NCBI GenBank assembly: GCA_016222815.1
Contig: JACRQE010000003.1
Span: 124,001 to 188,000, forward strand
Direction of reading: 5' to 3'
DNA from: Candidatus Uhrbacteria bacterium
GTDB taxonomy: Bacteria > Patescibacteriota > Patescibacteriia > 2-12-FULL-60-25
Length of the DNA: 64,000 nucleotides
In this document: positions 55,350 to 63,259 of the stretch, one piece after another
Layout of the letters: each line of letters opens with the position of its first letter
Position numbering within the stretch: position 1 is the first letter of the stretch
Made by a program: the position numbers and the translations under genes
The notes under the pieces: model-generated
Told to the model about the DNA's origin: nothing
Database searches by the model: none
What the model saw: only the letters and a program-made list of their open reading frames with translations

Positions 55350-55565
55350 ATTTGGGTTTAACCCTACCTGTCTTCCTGATAAATTCTAATTCTCAATCTC
55401 ACTAGTTTGAATAAAAGCCTCAGGGAAAGCGGTATATAGATTGAATGTGGTTTATTCGGTGCTCCTCTGTAGCTGTACGTCGCTCCTTGAGCTTGCCACG
55501 AACTTCTTTGGGAGCTGACGCTATGTATGCATCTACGTCATTTTTTCATAACCGTCCTCCTTGTC

Positions 55566-56768
55566 TCATTTCAACTCCCTGCATCTGCATTTGAACGCGA
55601 TGAACCAAAGCGCGGCGTTAACGACCAGCGCGGCCGGGAGGATCAGCATGGCAAAGGTCAGGTTGTGCCATCTGTCGGACAGCGAACCTACCAACCAGAT
55701 GCTGATCGTGTCACCGAGCGCCCGGCCGATGAACATGGACATGCCCATGGCTGAATTGCGGATGGAGATGGGGACGCTTTCCAGGAAGACCGCATTGATG
55801 GGCGAGAAGGTCATGAACACTGCCGTCTGGACCACGGCCATGGAAACGAAGAAGACCGCGGCTGTGCCGGTCATGACGCCCAGGACGGCGAAAGGGATGC
55901 TGGCTAGCGTGGCGAGGGTGCTCAACTCGAGTGCGATGCGGACTCTGTCCTTGCCCGGCCAGCGGTCGAACAACCAGCCTCCGCCCAGCGTCCCGATAAA
56001 ACCGGTAGCGACCAGGATGATGCCGAAAATCAAACTGCCTTCCACGGTCGGGTAAGAGAATTTGCGGAGCAGGAAGCTCGGCGCCCAAAAAGCGAATCCG
56101 GCCACGGCAAAAGTCTGCGCCGCATAGCCGGCCACGCCGAAAACGTATCTTTTCGCTTTCCAGAGCTCGGAAATATCGCGCCAGAACGATTTCTTAGCTT
56201 CTTTGGTTTTGGATTCTTCGACGTGTAGCGCGAAAAGCCAGGGCAGCAGCATCAGGCTGGCCAAGCCCGCGACAACAAAGCCCAGATGCCAGCCCACGGC
56301 TTTGTTCATCAAACCTCCGAGGATAAAGCCCAAAGCCGTTCCGACCGGTACCGCTGCGTAAAAGAATGAAAGTGCTCGTCCCTTTTTTGCAGGTTCAACT
56401 TCGTCATCGATGATCGTCGGTGCGATTGCCGTGAATGCAGCCTGGCCAAGACCCATGATGGCGCGCATCACGATCAGCAGGACCAGCCCGGGAAGCCAGC
56501 CGCATAAGGCTGTCGCCAAACCCCAAATCGCCAAGCTGGCGACCAGGATGGATTTGCGGGTCATTCGTTTGGCTATCTGCCCGATGAGCAGGCTGCTCAA
56601 CAAAAAACCCCAAAGATACGCCGAACCCACGAAACCCAGCTGTGCGTCATTCAAACCCAGCGTGCGCTGGATGGAGGGCCCGAACGGTGCGATCAGATAT
56701 TGGTCAAGGTAGTTGAGCAGGTTGAGGCTGGCCAACAGAAAAATCAAGAATCTCGGATCGCCGTTCAT
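55566..56768 (-). CDS. MFS transporter, Spinster-like
   Basis: 400 aa with twelve membrane segments. It begins FLLASLNLLNYLDQYLIAPFGP, the pattern of the Spinster (Spns) subfamily, and has the MFS A motif GQIAKRMTRKSIL after TM2 and GGGWLFDRWPGKDRVR in the second half (D-R-W loop). Substrate is not determinable; Spns relatives move lysophospholipids or sphingolipids in animals and various drugs in bacteria. The PAS gene ends 4 bp upstream, so they are co-transcribed. Confidence 0.88.
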   Translation of the reverse strand: MNGDPRFLIFLLASLNLLNYLDQYLIAPFGPSIQRTLGLNDAQLGFVGSAYLWGFLLSSLLIGQIAKRMTRKSILVASLAIWGLATALCGWLPGLVLLIVMRAIMGLGQAAFTAIAPTIIDDEVEPAKKGRALSFFYAAVPVGTALGFILGGLMNKAVGWHLGFVVAGLASLMLLPWLFALHVEESKTKEAKKSFWRDISELWKAKRYVFGVAGYAAQTFAVAGFAFWAPSFLLRKFSYPTVEGSLIFGIILVATGFIGTLGGGWLFDRWPGKDRVRIALELSTLATLASIPFAVLGVMTGTAAVFFVSMAVVQTAVFMTFSPINAVFLESVPISIRNSAMGMSMFIGRALGDTISIWLVGSLSDRWHNLTFAMLILPAALVVNAALWFIAFKCRCRELK

Positions 56769-56771
56769 AGT

Positions 56772-57107
56772 TCAATATATTGTTTTGCCTTTACCAGAAT
56801 AAATCTTGAATCTGCCGATTAGTTTTGTGATGCGTTCGCTTTCCGGGTCTATGATGGTCGCGAAACCCATCAGAACGGTGGTCTGATGGCCGTTCATCCC
56901 GTTGATCAGGATCGGGATATTCTTGACCGTGTTGCCGCGATAGGCATCCAACAGCGCCGTGAGGAAAATCGTCCCGCTTTCTTGGGCCACGAACTCATCC
57001 AATCTGTGTTTCGCTATGCAGCCGCGGGTTATGCCGAACAATTGCGCGCACTTCTCGCTGCAATCCAGGAATTCAGCCCGGTCATTCAATTCGAATTGGT
57101 GAGGCAT
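56772..57107 (-). CDS. Standalone PAS-domain protein
   Basis: 111 aa. One PAS fold: NDRAEFLDCSEKCAQLFGITRG, EFVAQESGTIFLTALLDAYRG, NIPILINGMNGHQTTVLMGFAT. No histidine kinase, output domain or heme-type motif is attached. Such small PAS proteins may sense ligands or act as adaptors. It lies upstream of the MFS gene in the same direction and is divergent from the YiiX-like pair. Confidence 0.75.
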   Translation of the reverse strand: MPHQFELNDRAEFLDCSEKCAQLFGITRGCIAKHRLDEFVAQESGTIFLTALLDAYRGNTVKNIPILINGMNGHQTTVLMGFATIIDPESERITKLIGRFKIYSGKGKTIY

Positions 57108-57160
57108 AACTTTTTCTCATGTACAGAGTCCTTCGGACATTGTATCATTATTGCGTCAAC

Positions 57161-57844
57161 ATGAGAGGAGGCTTCAAACATTCCACTATCGAGAGACTTC
57201 GGGAGCGCGATGTCGTGCGTTTTCCGCTGGAAAAATTGCACGGACCGCTTCCTGAATTGCGTATAGGCGATATCATCCTCATCCGCCATCGGCAGGGTGG
57301 GTTGATGCGTTGGCTTTTACGTCAGGTGACCAAGAGCTATTGGGACCACGTGGCTTTGGTCATCTTCCCCAAGAATGCGGTCAAAGGTTACGGCGCCGAC
57401 ATCATCATCGAAGCCATCCAATACGGCTTTACTACATCATTGCGCCGCGGCATCGAGATCCATCGGCTGGAAAAATACCTGGATGACCCGGAAAAATTCG
57501 ATGTGGGCATCAAGCGCATACCCTGGCTGGACGAAAAGATGCAAAACAGGATCCGCGCCTTCGTGCTCATGAACGTAGATACGCCGTATTATCCTTTATC
57601 CACAACCAAATTCTTTTTTGCCTGGCTCTCCAAGCATTATCGCAGCTTGCTGATGCGCCGCCAGCGCTATACATGCAGCGGCTTGATCCAAAAAGCTTTT
57701 TACGAAGCCGCCGATTGGGAAGAGCGTTCCAAAATCATCTTCCGGAATATCGGTTATACCCCGATCCAGCTCCAGGACATCACCAGCCCGGCCGATATCG
57801 CCCAAAGCACGACTGGCGACTGGATATGGAATAAGCACGACTGA
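57161..57844 (+). CDS. YiiX/YaeF-like permuted papain-fold hydrolase 1
   Basis: 227 aa from the ATG at 57161 (an in-frame ATG at 57119 lies in the divergent promoter region). Permuted NlpC/P60 order: GDIILIRHR, then the catalytic His in YWDHVALVI, and the catalytic Cys later in YTCSGLIQKAFYEA, followed by SPADIAQS. Known relatives are amidases or lipid-modifying C92-like enzymes. No signal peptide. It has a paralogue 3 bp downstream. TATCAT stands 12 nt before the ATG. Confidence 0.78.
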   Translation: MRGGFKHSTIERLRERDVVRFPLEKLHGPLPELRIGDIILIRHRQGGLMRWLLRQVTKSYWDHVALVIFPKNAVKGYGADIIIEAIQYGFTTSLRRGIEIHRLEKYLDDPEKFDVGIKRIPWLDEKMQNRIRAFVLMNVDTPYYPLSTTKFFFAWLSKHYRSLLMRRQRYTCSGLIQKAFYEAADWEERSKIIFRNIGYTPIQLQDITSPADIAQSTTGDWIWNKHD

Positions 57845-57846
57845 CT

Positions 57847-58479
57847 ATGCCTCGGGCGCGCTACCAAAAGTTGGACGAGGCGGTCCGTAACCTCAAAGTG
57901 GGGGATATCGTTTTAGTGCATGCTAAGACGCTGTTGGGCAAAATCATCCGACATTCCACGGACTCCCATTGGAGCCATGTGGCCATCGTATTCGATACGC
58001 CGGACGTCAGCGGGACTGAACACGACGTCCTCATTATCGAAGCGGATTGGCAGGTCGAGATCCACCGTTTGACAACTTATCTGCACGAACCTGATCTCTA
58101 CGATGTCGGTTTCAAGCGCGTGGCTTTTTTGACGGATGAAGAACGCGAACGCTTCCGCGGATTCTTTTTGGATGCGGTCGATACGCCGTACGATACATAT
58201 CGTTTGTTCATTTTCTTCATCCAGACCGTCCTGGCTTGGGCTGCTCACATGGATATCGGATATGCCACGGCGCGCAGCGTCATCAATACCGATAACTATA
58301 TCTGCACTTCCCTGACCCAGCGCGCTTACTACCTGGCCGTTTCGCCCGAAAAGCGCGGACGGACCATCTTTAGGCGCAACGACAAAGGCATAGACTTCCT
58401 GCAGCAGATGGAGAAGATCTCTCCGGCTGATATCGCCCGCAGCGACAACACCGAGTGGCTGTACAATCCGCATCGCTGA
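57847..58479 (+). CDS. YiiX/YaeF-like permuted papain-fold hydrolase 2
   Basis: 210 aa. Paralogue of the preceding gene: VGDIVLVHAKTLLGKIIRHS, His in HWSHVAIVFDT, Cys in NYICTSLTQRAYYL, and the end KISPADIARSDNTEWLYN. The two share the order and spacing of catalytic residues, a clear tandem duplication. The catalytic environment of this one is altered in the middle section (DIGYATARSVINT). Function unknown; hydrolysis of acyl or peptide bonds is likely. Confidence 0.78.
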   Translation: MPRARYQKLDEAVRNLKVGDIVLVHAKTLLGKIIRHSTDSHWSHVAIVFDTPDVSGTEHDVLIIEADWQVEIHRLTTYLHEPDLYDVGFKRVAFLTDEERERFRGFFLDAVDTPYDTYRLFIFFIQTVLAWAAHMDIGYATARSVINTDNYICTSLTQRAYYLAVSPEKRGRTIFRRNDKGIDFLQQMEKISPADIARSDNTEWLYNPHR

Positions 58480-58497
58480 ACGTACTCTGCGCATGAT

Positions 58498-58998
58498 ATG
58501 CCTCTCCTAGCCGTTGCCGTCGGTCTCCTGGCGCTGGATGCTTTTGTTTTGTGGTTAGTCCTCTCCGGCGCACCGTATATCCCCACCAAGAAAGCAGGCC
58601 TGGAAAAAATCATGGCGTGTTGCGGTGACGTCTCGGGCCGCAAAGCTTTGGATATCGGCTCCGGCGACGGCCGCATCGTCATCGCCCTGGCCCGTGCCGG
58701 CGCCGAAGCCCATGGCGTCGAAATCAATCCTCTCCTGGTCTGGTGGTCGCGCTACAACATCCGCCGCGCCGGACTCTCGGGCAAAGCTTTCATCCACCGG
58801 CACAACTTGTGGAATTTCGACTGTTCCGGATATCAGGTCGTGACGCTCTTCGGCATCACGCACATCATGAAACGGCTGGAGAAGAAATTGCGCCGCGAAC
58901 TCAAACCCGGAGCCCGCGTCGTCTCCATCGCCTTCAAATTTCCGACCTGGCCTGTGGCCCAAAAGAACGAAGTCGTGTATGCCTTCGACCAAACCTAG
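58498..58998 (+). CDS. Membrane-anchored class I SAM methyltransferase (FAM173/ATPSC-KMT-like)
   Basis: 166 aa. N-terminal hydrophobic anchor (residues 1-22), then PYIPTKKAGLEKI, the SAM-binding motif LDIGSGDGRIVIALARAG, HGVEINPLLVWWSRY and HNLWNFDCSGYQVV. The pattern matches the FAM173-type lysine methyltransferases. Substrate protein not known. It lies between the YiiX-like pair and the SRAP gene, separated by a few bases. Confidence 0.75.
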   Translation: MPLLAVAVGLLALDAFVLWLVLSGAPYIPTKKAGLEKIMACCGDVSGRKALDIGSGDGRIVIALARAGAEAHGVEINPLLVWWSRYNIRRAGLSGKAFIHRHNLWNFDCSGYQVVTLFGITHIMKRLEKKLRRELKPGARVVSIAFKFPTWPVAQKNEVVYAFDQT

Positions 58999-59000
58999 AT

Positions 59001-59666
59001 ATGTGCGGCCGCTTCACTTTGTCCGAAGATAAGCAATCGCTCGAACAGCGCTTCGGCATCAAGATGCTCGGGCGCTGGGATCCGCGTTTTAACATCGCGC
59101 CTTCACAGTCCCTGCCCGTCATCTGGAACCCCGGCAAACCCGAATTCACGCGCCAAGTCTGGGGCATGAAGCCCGTCTGGTGGACGCATGGAGCGCGTGA
59201 GCTCATCAATATCCGCGCCGAGACCCTTAAGACCAAGAAAACCTTCAAGCACCTCCTGGCGCACCAGCGCTGTCTGGTCCCGGCCGACGGATTTTACGAA
59301 TGGGAAGCAGGCGGTCGCATCAAACAGCCGTATTATTTCTCCCTGAAAGACAAAGACATCTTCGCCTTCCCGGCCTTATGGGAAAAGGAAGCAGGGGATG
59401 ATGGCAAGGAAATCACGACGTTCTCGCTCATCACTGTTCCGCCTAACCCGCTCGTCAAGAAAATCCACGACCGCATGCCCTGCATCCTCAAGCGCGAAGA
59501 TGAGGAGCGTTGGCTTGATCCCGGCCTGGATAGCGAAAAGGCGTTGGATCTCTGCTACGCTTATCCGGCCAAATCCATGCAGGCATATCCGGTCAGCCGC
59601 GCCGTGAATTCGCCTTCACAGGAAGGTCCAAACCTGATTCGCCGCGACGGTCCAATCCTAAAATAA
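59001..59666 (+). CDS. SRAP domain protein (YedK/HMCES)
   Basis: 221 aa. Mature N-terminal Cys2 after Met (MCGRFTLS), RFNIAPSQSLPVIW, the conserved NIRAET, RCLVPADGFYEWE, and the HDRMP motif. SRAP proteins crosslink to abasic sites in single-stranded DNA through Cys2 and shield them. The Cys2, Asn, Glu and His active-site residues are all present. It starts 2 bp after the methyltransferase stop. Full length for the family. Confidence 0.95.
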   Translation: MCGRFTLSEDKQSLEQRFGIKMLGRWDPRFNIAPSQSLPVIWNPGKPEFTRQVWGMKPVWWTHGARELINIRAETLKTKKTFKHLLAHQRCLVPADGFYEWEAGGRIKQPYYFSLKDKDIFAFPALWEKEAGDDGKEITTFSLITVPPNPLVKKIHDRMPCILKREDEERWLDPGLDSEKALDLCYAYPAKSMQAYPVSRAVNSPSQEGPNLIRRDGPILK

Positions 59667-59671
59667 AAAAT

Positions 59672-59908
59672 ATGGCCAGACTCAACCTAGACCACGAACA
59701 TATCCGCAACCAGCTCTTCAAGCTTGCGTCTCTCCGCGAAGACGAACGTCATGCGGTCGCCGAACTCATCATCCATCTGTCGGACGTCGACGATTGGTAT
59801 CCCGAAGCCCTGCGCCGCGAACTGCATAAGCTCCAGTCGTCCGGAACCATCAGCGAAGCCGACCGCCACGCCGTGGAAAAATCCTTCTTCCCGGAACACA
59901 ACTGGTGA
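59672..59908 (+). CDS. Small helical protein, unknown
   Basis: 78 aa, starting 5 bp after the SRAP gene. Predicted helices with charged faces (NLDHEHIRNQLFKLASLRED, PEALRRELHKLQSSG), no membrane helix. Translation overlaps no other gene and the ATG is preceded by an A-rich stretch. Function unknown; could be a partner of the SRAP protein by context only. Confidence 0.6.
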   Translation: MARLNLDHEHIRNQLFKLASLREDERHAVAELIIHLSDVDDWYPEALRRELHKLQSSGTISEADRHAVEKSFFPEHNW

Positions 59909-59972
59909 GCCATTGACTCTGCGGGCGTGTCGGATTACCCTTGATTCAGTACCTTGAAGTCGGAGGTCGGTC

Positions 59973-60341
59973 ATGGAAAATCATCAGAATGTCAGTGGTC
60001 ACGAGCTCCAGTCCTACGACGGTTTGCATTGGGGGCCGGCCATGCATGAGCCTGCTTGCCCGTTGGAGCTCCACGAGTTGGCGAAAGAGGAGTGGTTGCC
60101 GACGGCCGTCGCCGCGCTCCTTTGCTCGCCGTTCTGGTTTATCCTCTGGCTGCTCCATGGCAGCATGGAGACGTCTACGTTCGCCGGCGTCGCGGCATTC
60201 TTCATCTTCCTGATCACTGCCTACCCCATCGGCATGTGCATCCGCTGTCTGTTCCTCACCGCGGCATGGCTCACGATCCTGCCGTTCCGCTGGTCGTGGC
60301 GCGGCTGCAGAGCGCTCCTTATGCTCCTCCGTCCCGCGTGA
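59973..60341 (+). CDS. Small two-pass membrane protein with strong RBS
   Basis: 122 aa. GGAGGTC stands 5 nt before the ATG. A polar N-terminal part with His residues (MENHQNVSGHELQ) precedes two to three hydrophobic segments (TAVAALLCSPFWFILWLLHG, FAGVAAFFIFLITAYPIGM and CLFLTAAWLTILPF). Belongs to the class of accessory small membrane genes with strong Shine-Dalgarno sites. No family recognised. Confidence 0.65.
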   Translation: MENHQNVSGHELQSYDGLHWGPAMHEPACPLELHELAKEEWLPTAVAALLCSPFWFILWLLHGSMETSTFAGVAAFFIFLITAYPIGMCIRCLFLTAAWLTILPFRWSWRGCRALLMLLRPA

Positions 60342-60359
60342 GTCCGGCCGGTCCGCTCA

Positions 60360-60388
60360 TTGACTGGCTGCGCAATCCGCGCTACTCT
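60360..60388 (+). promoter_or_regulatory. Sigma-70-type promoter of the metK leader
   Basis: TTGACT, 17-nt spacer, TACTCT, placing the start near 60395, just before the riboswitch P1 stem. Confidence 0.75.
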
Positions 60389-60403
60389 GTGTTCACAATT
60401 TAA

Positions 60404-60656
60404 GACTATCCAGAGAGCAGGCAAGTCCGCGTAAAGTCCGACATCTGTCAGACCACGCGGCGCGGGTAACTGGCCCGTCATAGCCTGCCGACAACCTACT
60501 CCGACCGCGCCACGTTCTACGTGGTGTCCACCGGGGCAAGGTGCCACTTCCAGCCCCGCCACGTGACGCAGTAGCGTTTTACGTGGCCCACTTGGGGGAA
60601 GATAATCGATCAGCCGAAACTCTTTCTTCAAATGGGGGAAAGGGTTTTTCTTTTTA
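60404..60656 (+). promoter_or_regulatory. SAM-I-clan riboswitch with terminator, controlling metK
   Basis: P1 is GACTATC (60404) with GATAATC (60601), one mismatch. P2 is GCAGGC/GCCTGC (60417/60483), P2b is GGG/CCC around the TAACTGG loop, P3 is ACC/GGT (60494/60540) and P4 is CCCC/GGGG (60554/60594). The core reads AAGGTGCCACTTCC, matching the SAM-I consensus GGTGC-AA-TTCC, and GAAGATAATC matches the 3' end of known aptamers. P2 and P3 carry large insertions (hairpins CCGCG/CGCGG and CCACG/CGTGG). The expression platform is the terminator AAACTCTTTC/GAAAGGGTTT with T-tail at 60617-60656. By family knowledge, SAM binding should stop transcription of metK. Confidence 0.75.
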
Positions 60657-60663
60657 TTCGTAA

Positions 60664-60692
60664 CCGCGCGAGGCGTGCCTCGCCCCTACGGC
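60664..60692. repeat. Palindromic repeat family B
   Basis: GCGCGAGGCGTGCCTCGCCC, between the metK terminator and the metK ATG. Confidence 0.6.
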
Positions 60693-60696
60693 AAAT

Positions 60697-61773
60697 ATGT
60701 TCCACTCTTCTTCCTACACAGTCGAAAGCGTCACGTCCGGCCATCCGGACAAGGTTTGCGATCAGATCAGTGACGCAATCCTCGACGCCTATCTTACCCA
60801 GGATCCGCAAAGCCGCGTCGCTGTCGAGTGCTTCGGCGGCCACGGTTTGCTTGTCATCGGCGGCGAAGTCACGAGCCGCGGCGCTGTCGACGCTGAAGCG
60901 GTCGCGCGTCAGGTCTACCGCGATATCGGATATACCGACGAACTGCGCGTCATCACCAACATCGTCAAGCAGTCTCCGGACATCGCCCAAGGCGTGGATA
61001 CGGGAGGCGCCGGCGACCAGGGCATCATGTACGGCTATGCCACCAACGAGACATCGGAGTTCCTGCCGCGCGCCTTGGTCTTGGCGCATAATCTCTCGTC
61101 CGGTCTTGAACGTCTTCGCCGGAGCGGGGAACTCTCTTGGCTCGGACCTGACGGCAAAACACAAGTCACGATCCACGACGGGAAGCTCGAAACGATTCTT
61201 GTCAGTACTCAGCATATGGCGGAAGTCTCCCAGCAAGAAATCAGGGAGAAGTTGATCGAGAAACTAATCCGACCGCTGATTAAAGTATCTGGAAGGTCCT
61301 TCGCTTCGCTCGAGGACGACGATCTAAAGATTTTAATTAATCCGACCGGTAAATTCGAGCAGGGCGGGTTCTTCGCGGACACCGGCCTCACGGGACGCAA
61401 AATCATGGTCGATACTTATGGCGGCCTGGCTCCGCACGGCGGCGGTGCATTCTCCGGAAAAGATGCGACCAAAGTAGACCGTTCCGCCGCTTACATGGCG
61501 CGCTTCGTGGCCAAGAATGTCGTAGCTAATGGTTTAGCTGACCGATGTCTCGTTTCTGTAGCCTATGCCATCGGCCGCGCCGAACCGGTCATGGTCAAAG
61601 TCGTGGACGGAAAGGGGAGGGAGGTTTCGCCAGACGTCCTCTCGCGCTTCGATTTCCGCCCTAACGCCATCATCGAACGCCTCAATCTGCGTTCACCAAT
61701 CTTCAAGCAGACCGCAGCCTACGGTCATTTCGGGAAAGCTGGTTTACCCTGGGAGCAGGTCGTGTCAATCTGA
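60697..61773 (+). CDS. metK: S-adenosylmethionine synthetase
   Basis: 358 aa. Three ATP/Met-binding signatures are intact: GHPDKVCDQISD, GAGDQGIMYGY and GGGAFSGKD. The protein makes SAM from ATP and methionine, feeding methyltransferases. At residues 199-208 (61291-61320) the DNA carries repeat family E (GTCCTTCGCTTCGCTC) in frame between IRPLI and ILINPTG, coding for GRSFASLEDD. The gene is preceded by a SAM-I-like riboswitch, so the product is expected to feed back on its own expression. Short compared with the 380-400 aa of many bacterial homologues. Confidence 0.96.
   Translation: MFHSSSYTVESVTSGHPDKVCDQISDAILDAYLTQDPQSRVAVECFGGHGLLVIGGEVTSRGAVDAEAVARQVYRDIGYTDELRVITNIVKQSPDIAQGVDTGGAGDQGIMYGYATNETSEFLPRALVLAHNLSSGLERLRRSGELSWLGPDGKTQVTIHDGKLETILVSTQHMAEVSQQEIREKLIEKLIRPLIKVSGRSFASLEDDDLKILINPTGKFEQGGFFADTGLTGRKIMVDTYGGLAPHGGGAFSGKDATKVDRSAAYMARFVAKNVVANGLADRCLVSVAYAIGRAEPVMVKVVDGKGREVSPDVLSRFDFRPNAIIERLNLRSPIFKQTAAYGHFGKAGLPWEQVVSI
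61291..61320 (+). repeat. Repeat family E in frame inside metK
   Basis: The complement reads GTCGTCCTCGAGCGAAGCGA followed by AGGACC, matching the intergenic family E at 45427 and 51041. Confidence 0.55.
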
Positions 61774-61797
61774 TGCATTCGCTAATGACCGCGCATC

Positions 61798-61806
61798 TGT
61801 TACACT
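61798..61806 (+). promoter_or_regulatory. Extended -10 promoter for a probably leaderless mRNA
   Basis: TG-T-TACACT, 9 nt before the ATG at 61816. Confidence 0.5.
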
Positions 61807-61815
61807 TCCTGTACT

Positions 61816-63258
61816 ATGAAGCTGAAAATACGCGATATTTTGTCTATAGCAGTTCTGGTGACCGGGGCGTCTTTTTGGCTCGATTCCGTCTCTGCGGCAG
61901 CTCCCGGATTGCTGAACAAACCCGAATACCAGCGTCCTGCAGACGTCACTCTCTGGTCCAGCGACTTCAGTCAGCATACGACTTTCCCCACGTTCGAGAA
62001 AACGTTCCAGAGCGGCGGTTTCGCCGCCGCCGGTGATCTCGATGGTGATGGTACTGACGAAGTCATCGTCGGTTCCGGTCCAGCTCGCGGGGCGGAAGTC
62101 AGGATATATACGTCCGAGGGTTTGCTTTTACGTAAGTTCTCGCCTTACTCAACCAAATTCCAAGGTGGAGTCCGTGTGGCTGCCGGTGATTTGGATGGCG
62201 ACGGTAAAGCTGAAATCGTGACTGCTCCCGGTCCGGGAATGGAGCCTCGGCTCAAAGTCTTCGATTCCGCCGGTAAAGAAAAAGTGAAGGACGGCACTTT
62301 GGCGTATGCTGCGTCGCTGCAAGTCGGCGTCAGGGTGACACTTGGCGACATTGATGGTGATGGCGTCTTGGACATCCTGACCTCGCCTGGTCCTGGCGGC
62401 CGGGCGCATATCCGCTCTTTCGACTCCAAGCTTTCACCTAAGGGTTTTTCGTTCTTCGCATTCCCGGGCGAGATGAAGGATGGCGTGACTGTTGCTGCCT
62501 TACGCTCCGCATCGGGAACGCGTTTGGTTATCGCACCCGAATCCTGGACCACTTCGACTGCCAGGCTGTTCGATCCGGCTGATTTGGATGCGCCGATCAT
62601 CGAGCTCCATCCGTTCCCTGATGCCTCTTCCACCCATCTTGGTTTGACAGTGGCCGCCTTTGACGTCGAAGGCGACGGCGTCGATGAACTCGTAGCTGCA
62701 CGTAACGGCCAGACTGCGCCGGAGATCCGGATCTTCGACCAAACCGGTTGGGAAAGGGGGAGGTATCTCGTCCTAGACGCGAACTTCCGCGGTGCTTTGT
62801 CCATGGTCTCGTCCAGAAGCGGCGCAAATGGTCGGGAATTGGTCATCATGCCACTCGCTCCGATCATTGTCCGATTCCTGGACCTCCCTAAATTCATCGA
62901 AGTCAACCTGACTGAACAGCGTCTGTATGCCTGGGAGCACGGCCGTCTGGCCCGCACGTTTTTGGTCTCCACCGGTGTCCGCAAATATCCGACCCCTGTC
63001 ATGGAGACCAAAGTCCTGGCCAAAATTCCCATGATGGATTACCGCGGGTATTACGGACCCAATAATCCTGATAATTACTTCCTCCGCAACGTCAAAAACA
63101 ATCTCCGCATCCGCGGCTCCATCCTCATCCACTACGCCTATTGGCACAACAACTTCGGCCATCGCATGAGCCACGGCTGCATCAATGTCGGCAACAAGGA
63201 TTCGGATTGGATTTTCGCCTGGGCTGATGTCGGCACGCCGGTCAGCGTCCACTACTAG
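61816..63258 (+). CDS. FG-GAP repeat protein with C-terminal L,D-transpeptidase (YkuD) domain
   Basis: 480 aa. Signal peptide (about residues 1-27), then a beta-propeller with calcium-type FG-GAP repeats: GDLDGDGTDEVIVG, GDLDGDGKAEIVT, GDIDGDGVLDILTS and FDVEGDGVDELVAA. The last 130 residues are YkuD: EVNLTEQRLYAWEHG, and the catalytic SHGCINV with its conserved His and Cys. L,D-transpeptidases crosslink peptidoglycan or attach surface proteins; the propeller may position the enzyme. The ATG is 9 nt after TG-T-TACACT. It converges with the DUF4230 gene, whose stop is 2 bp away. Confidence 0.9.
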   Translation: MKLKIRDILSIAVLVTGASFWLDSVSAAAPGLLNKPEYQRPADVTLWSSDFSQHTTFPTFEKTFQSGGFAAAGDLDGDGTDEVIVGSGPARGAEVRIYTSEGLLLRKFSPYSTKFQGGVRVAAGDLDGDGKAEIVTAPGPGMEPRLKVFDSAGKEKVKDGTLAYAASLQVGVRVTLGDIDGDGVLDILTSPGPGGRAHIRSFDSKLSPKGFSFFAFPGEMKDGVTVAALRSASGTRLVIAPESWTTSTARLFDPADLDAPIIELHPFPDASSTHLGLTVAAFDVEGDGVDELVAARNGQTAPEIRIFDQTGWERGRYLVLDANFRGALSMVSSRSGANGRELVIMPLAPIIVRFLDLPKFIEVNLTEQRLYAWEHGRLARTFLVSTGVRKYPTPVMETKVLAKIPMMDYRGYYGPNNPDNYFLRNVKNNLRIRGSILIHYAYWHNNFGHRMSHGCINVGNKDSDWIFAWADVGTPVSVHY

Positions 63259-63259
63259 G

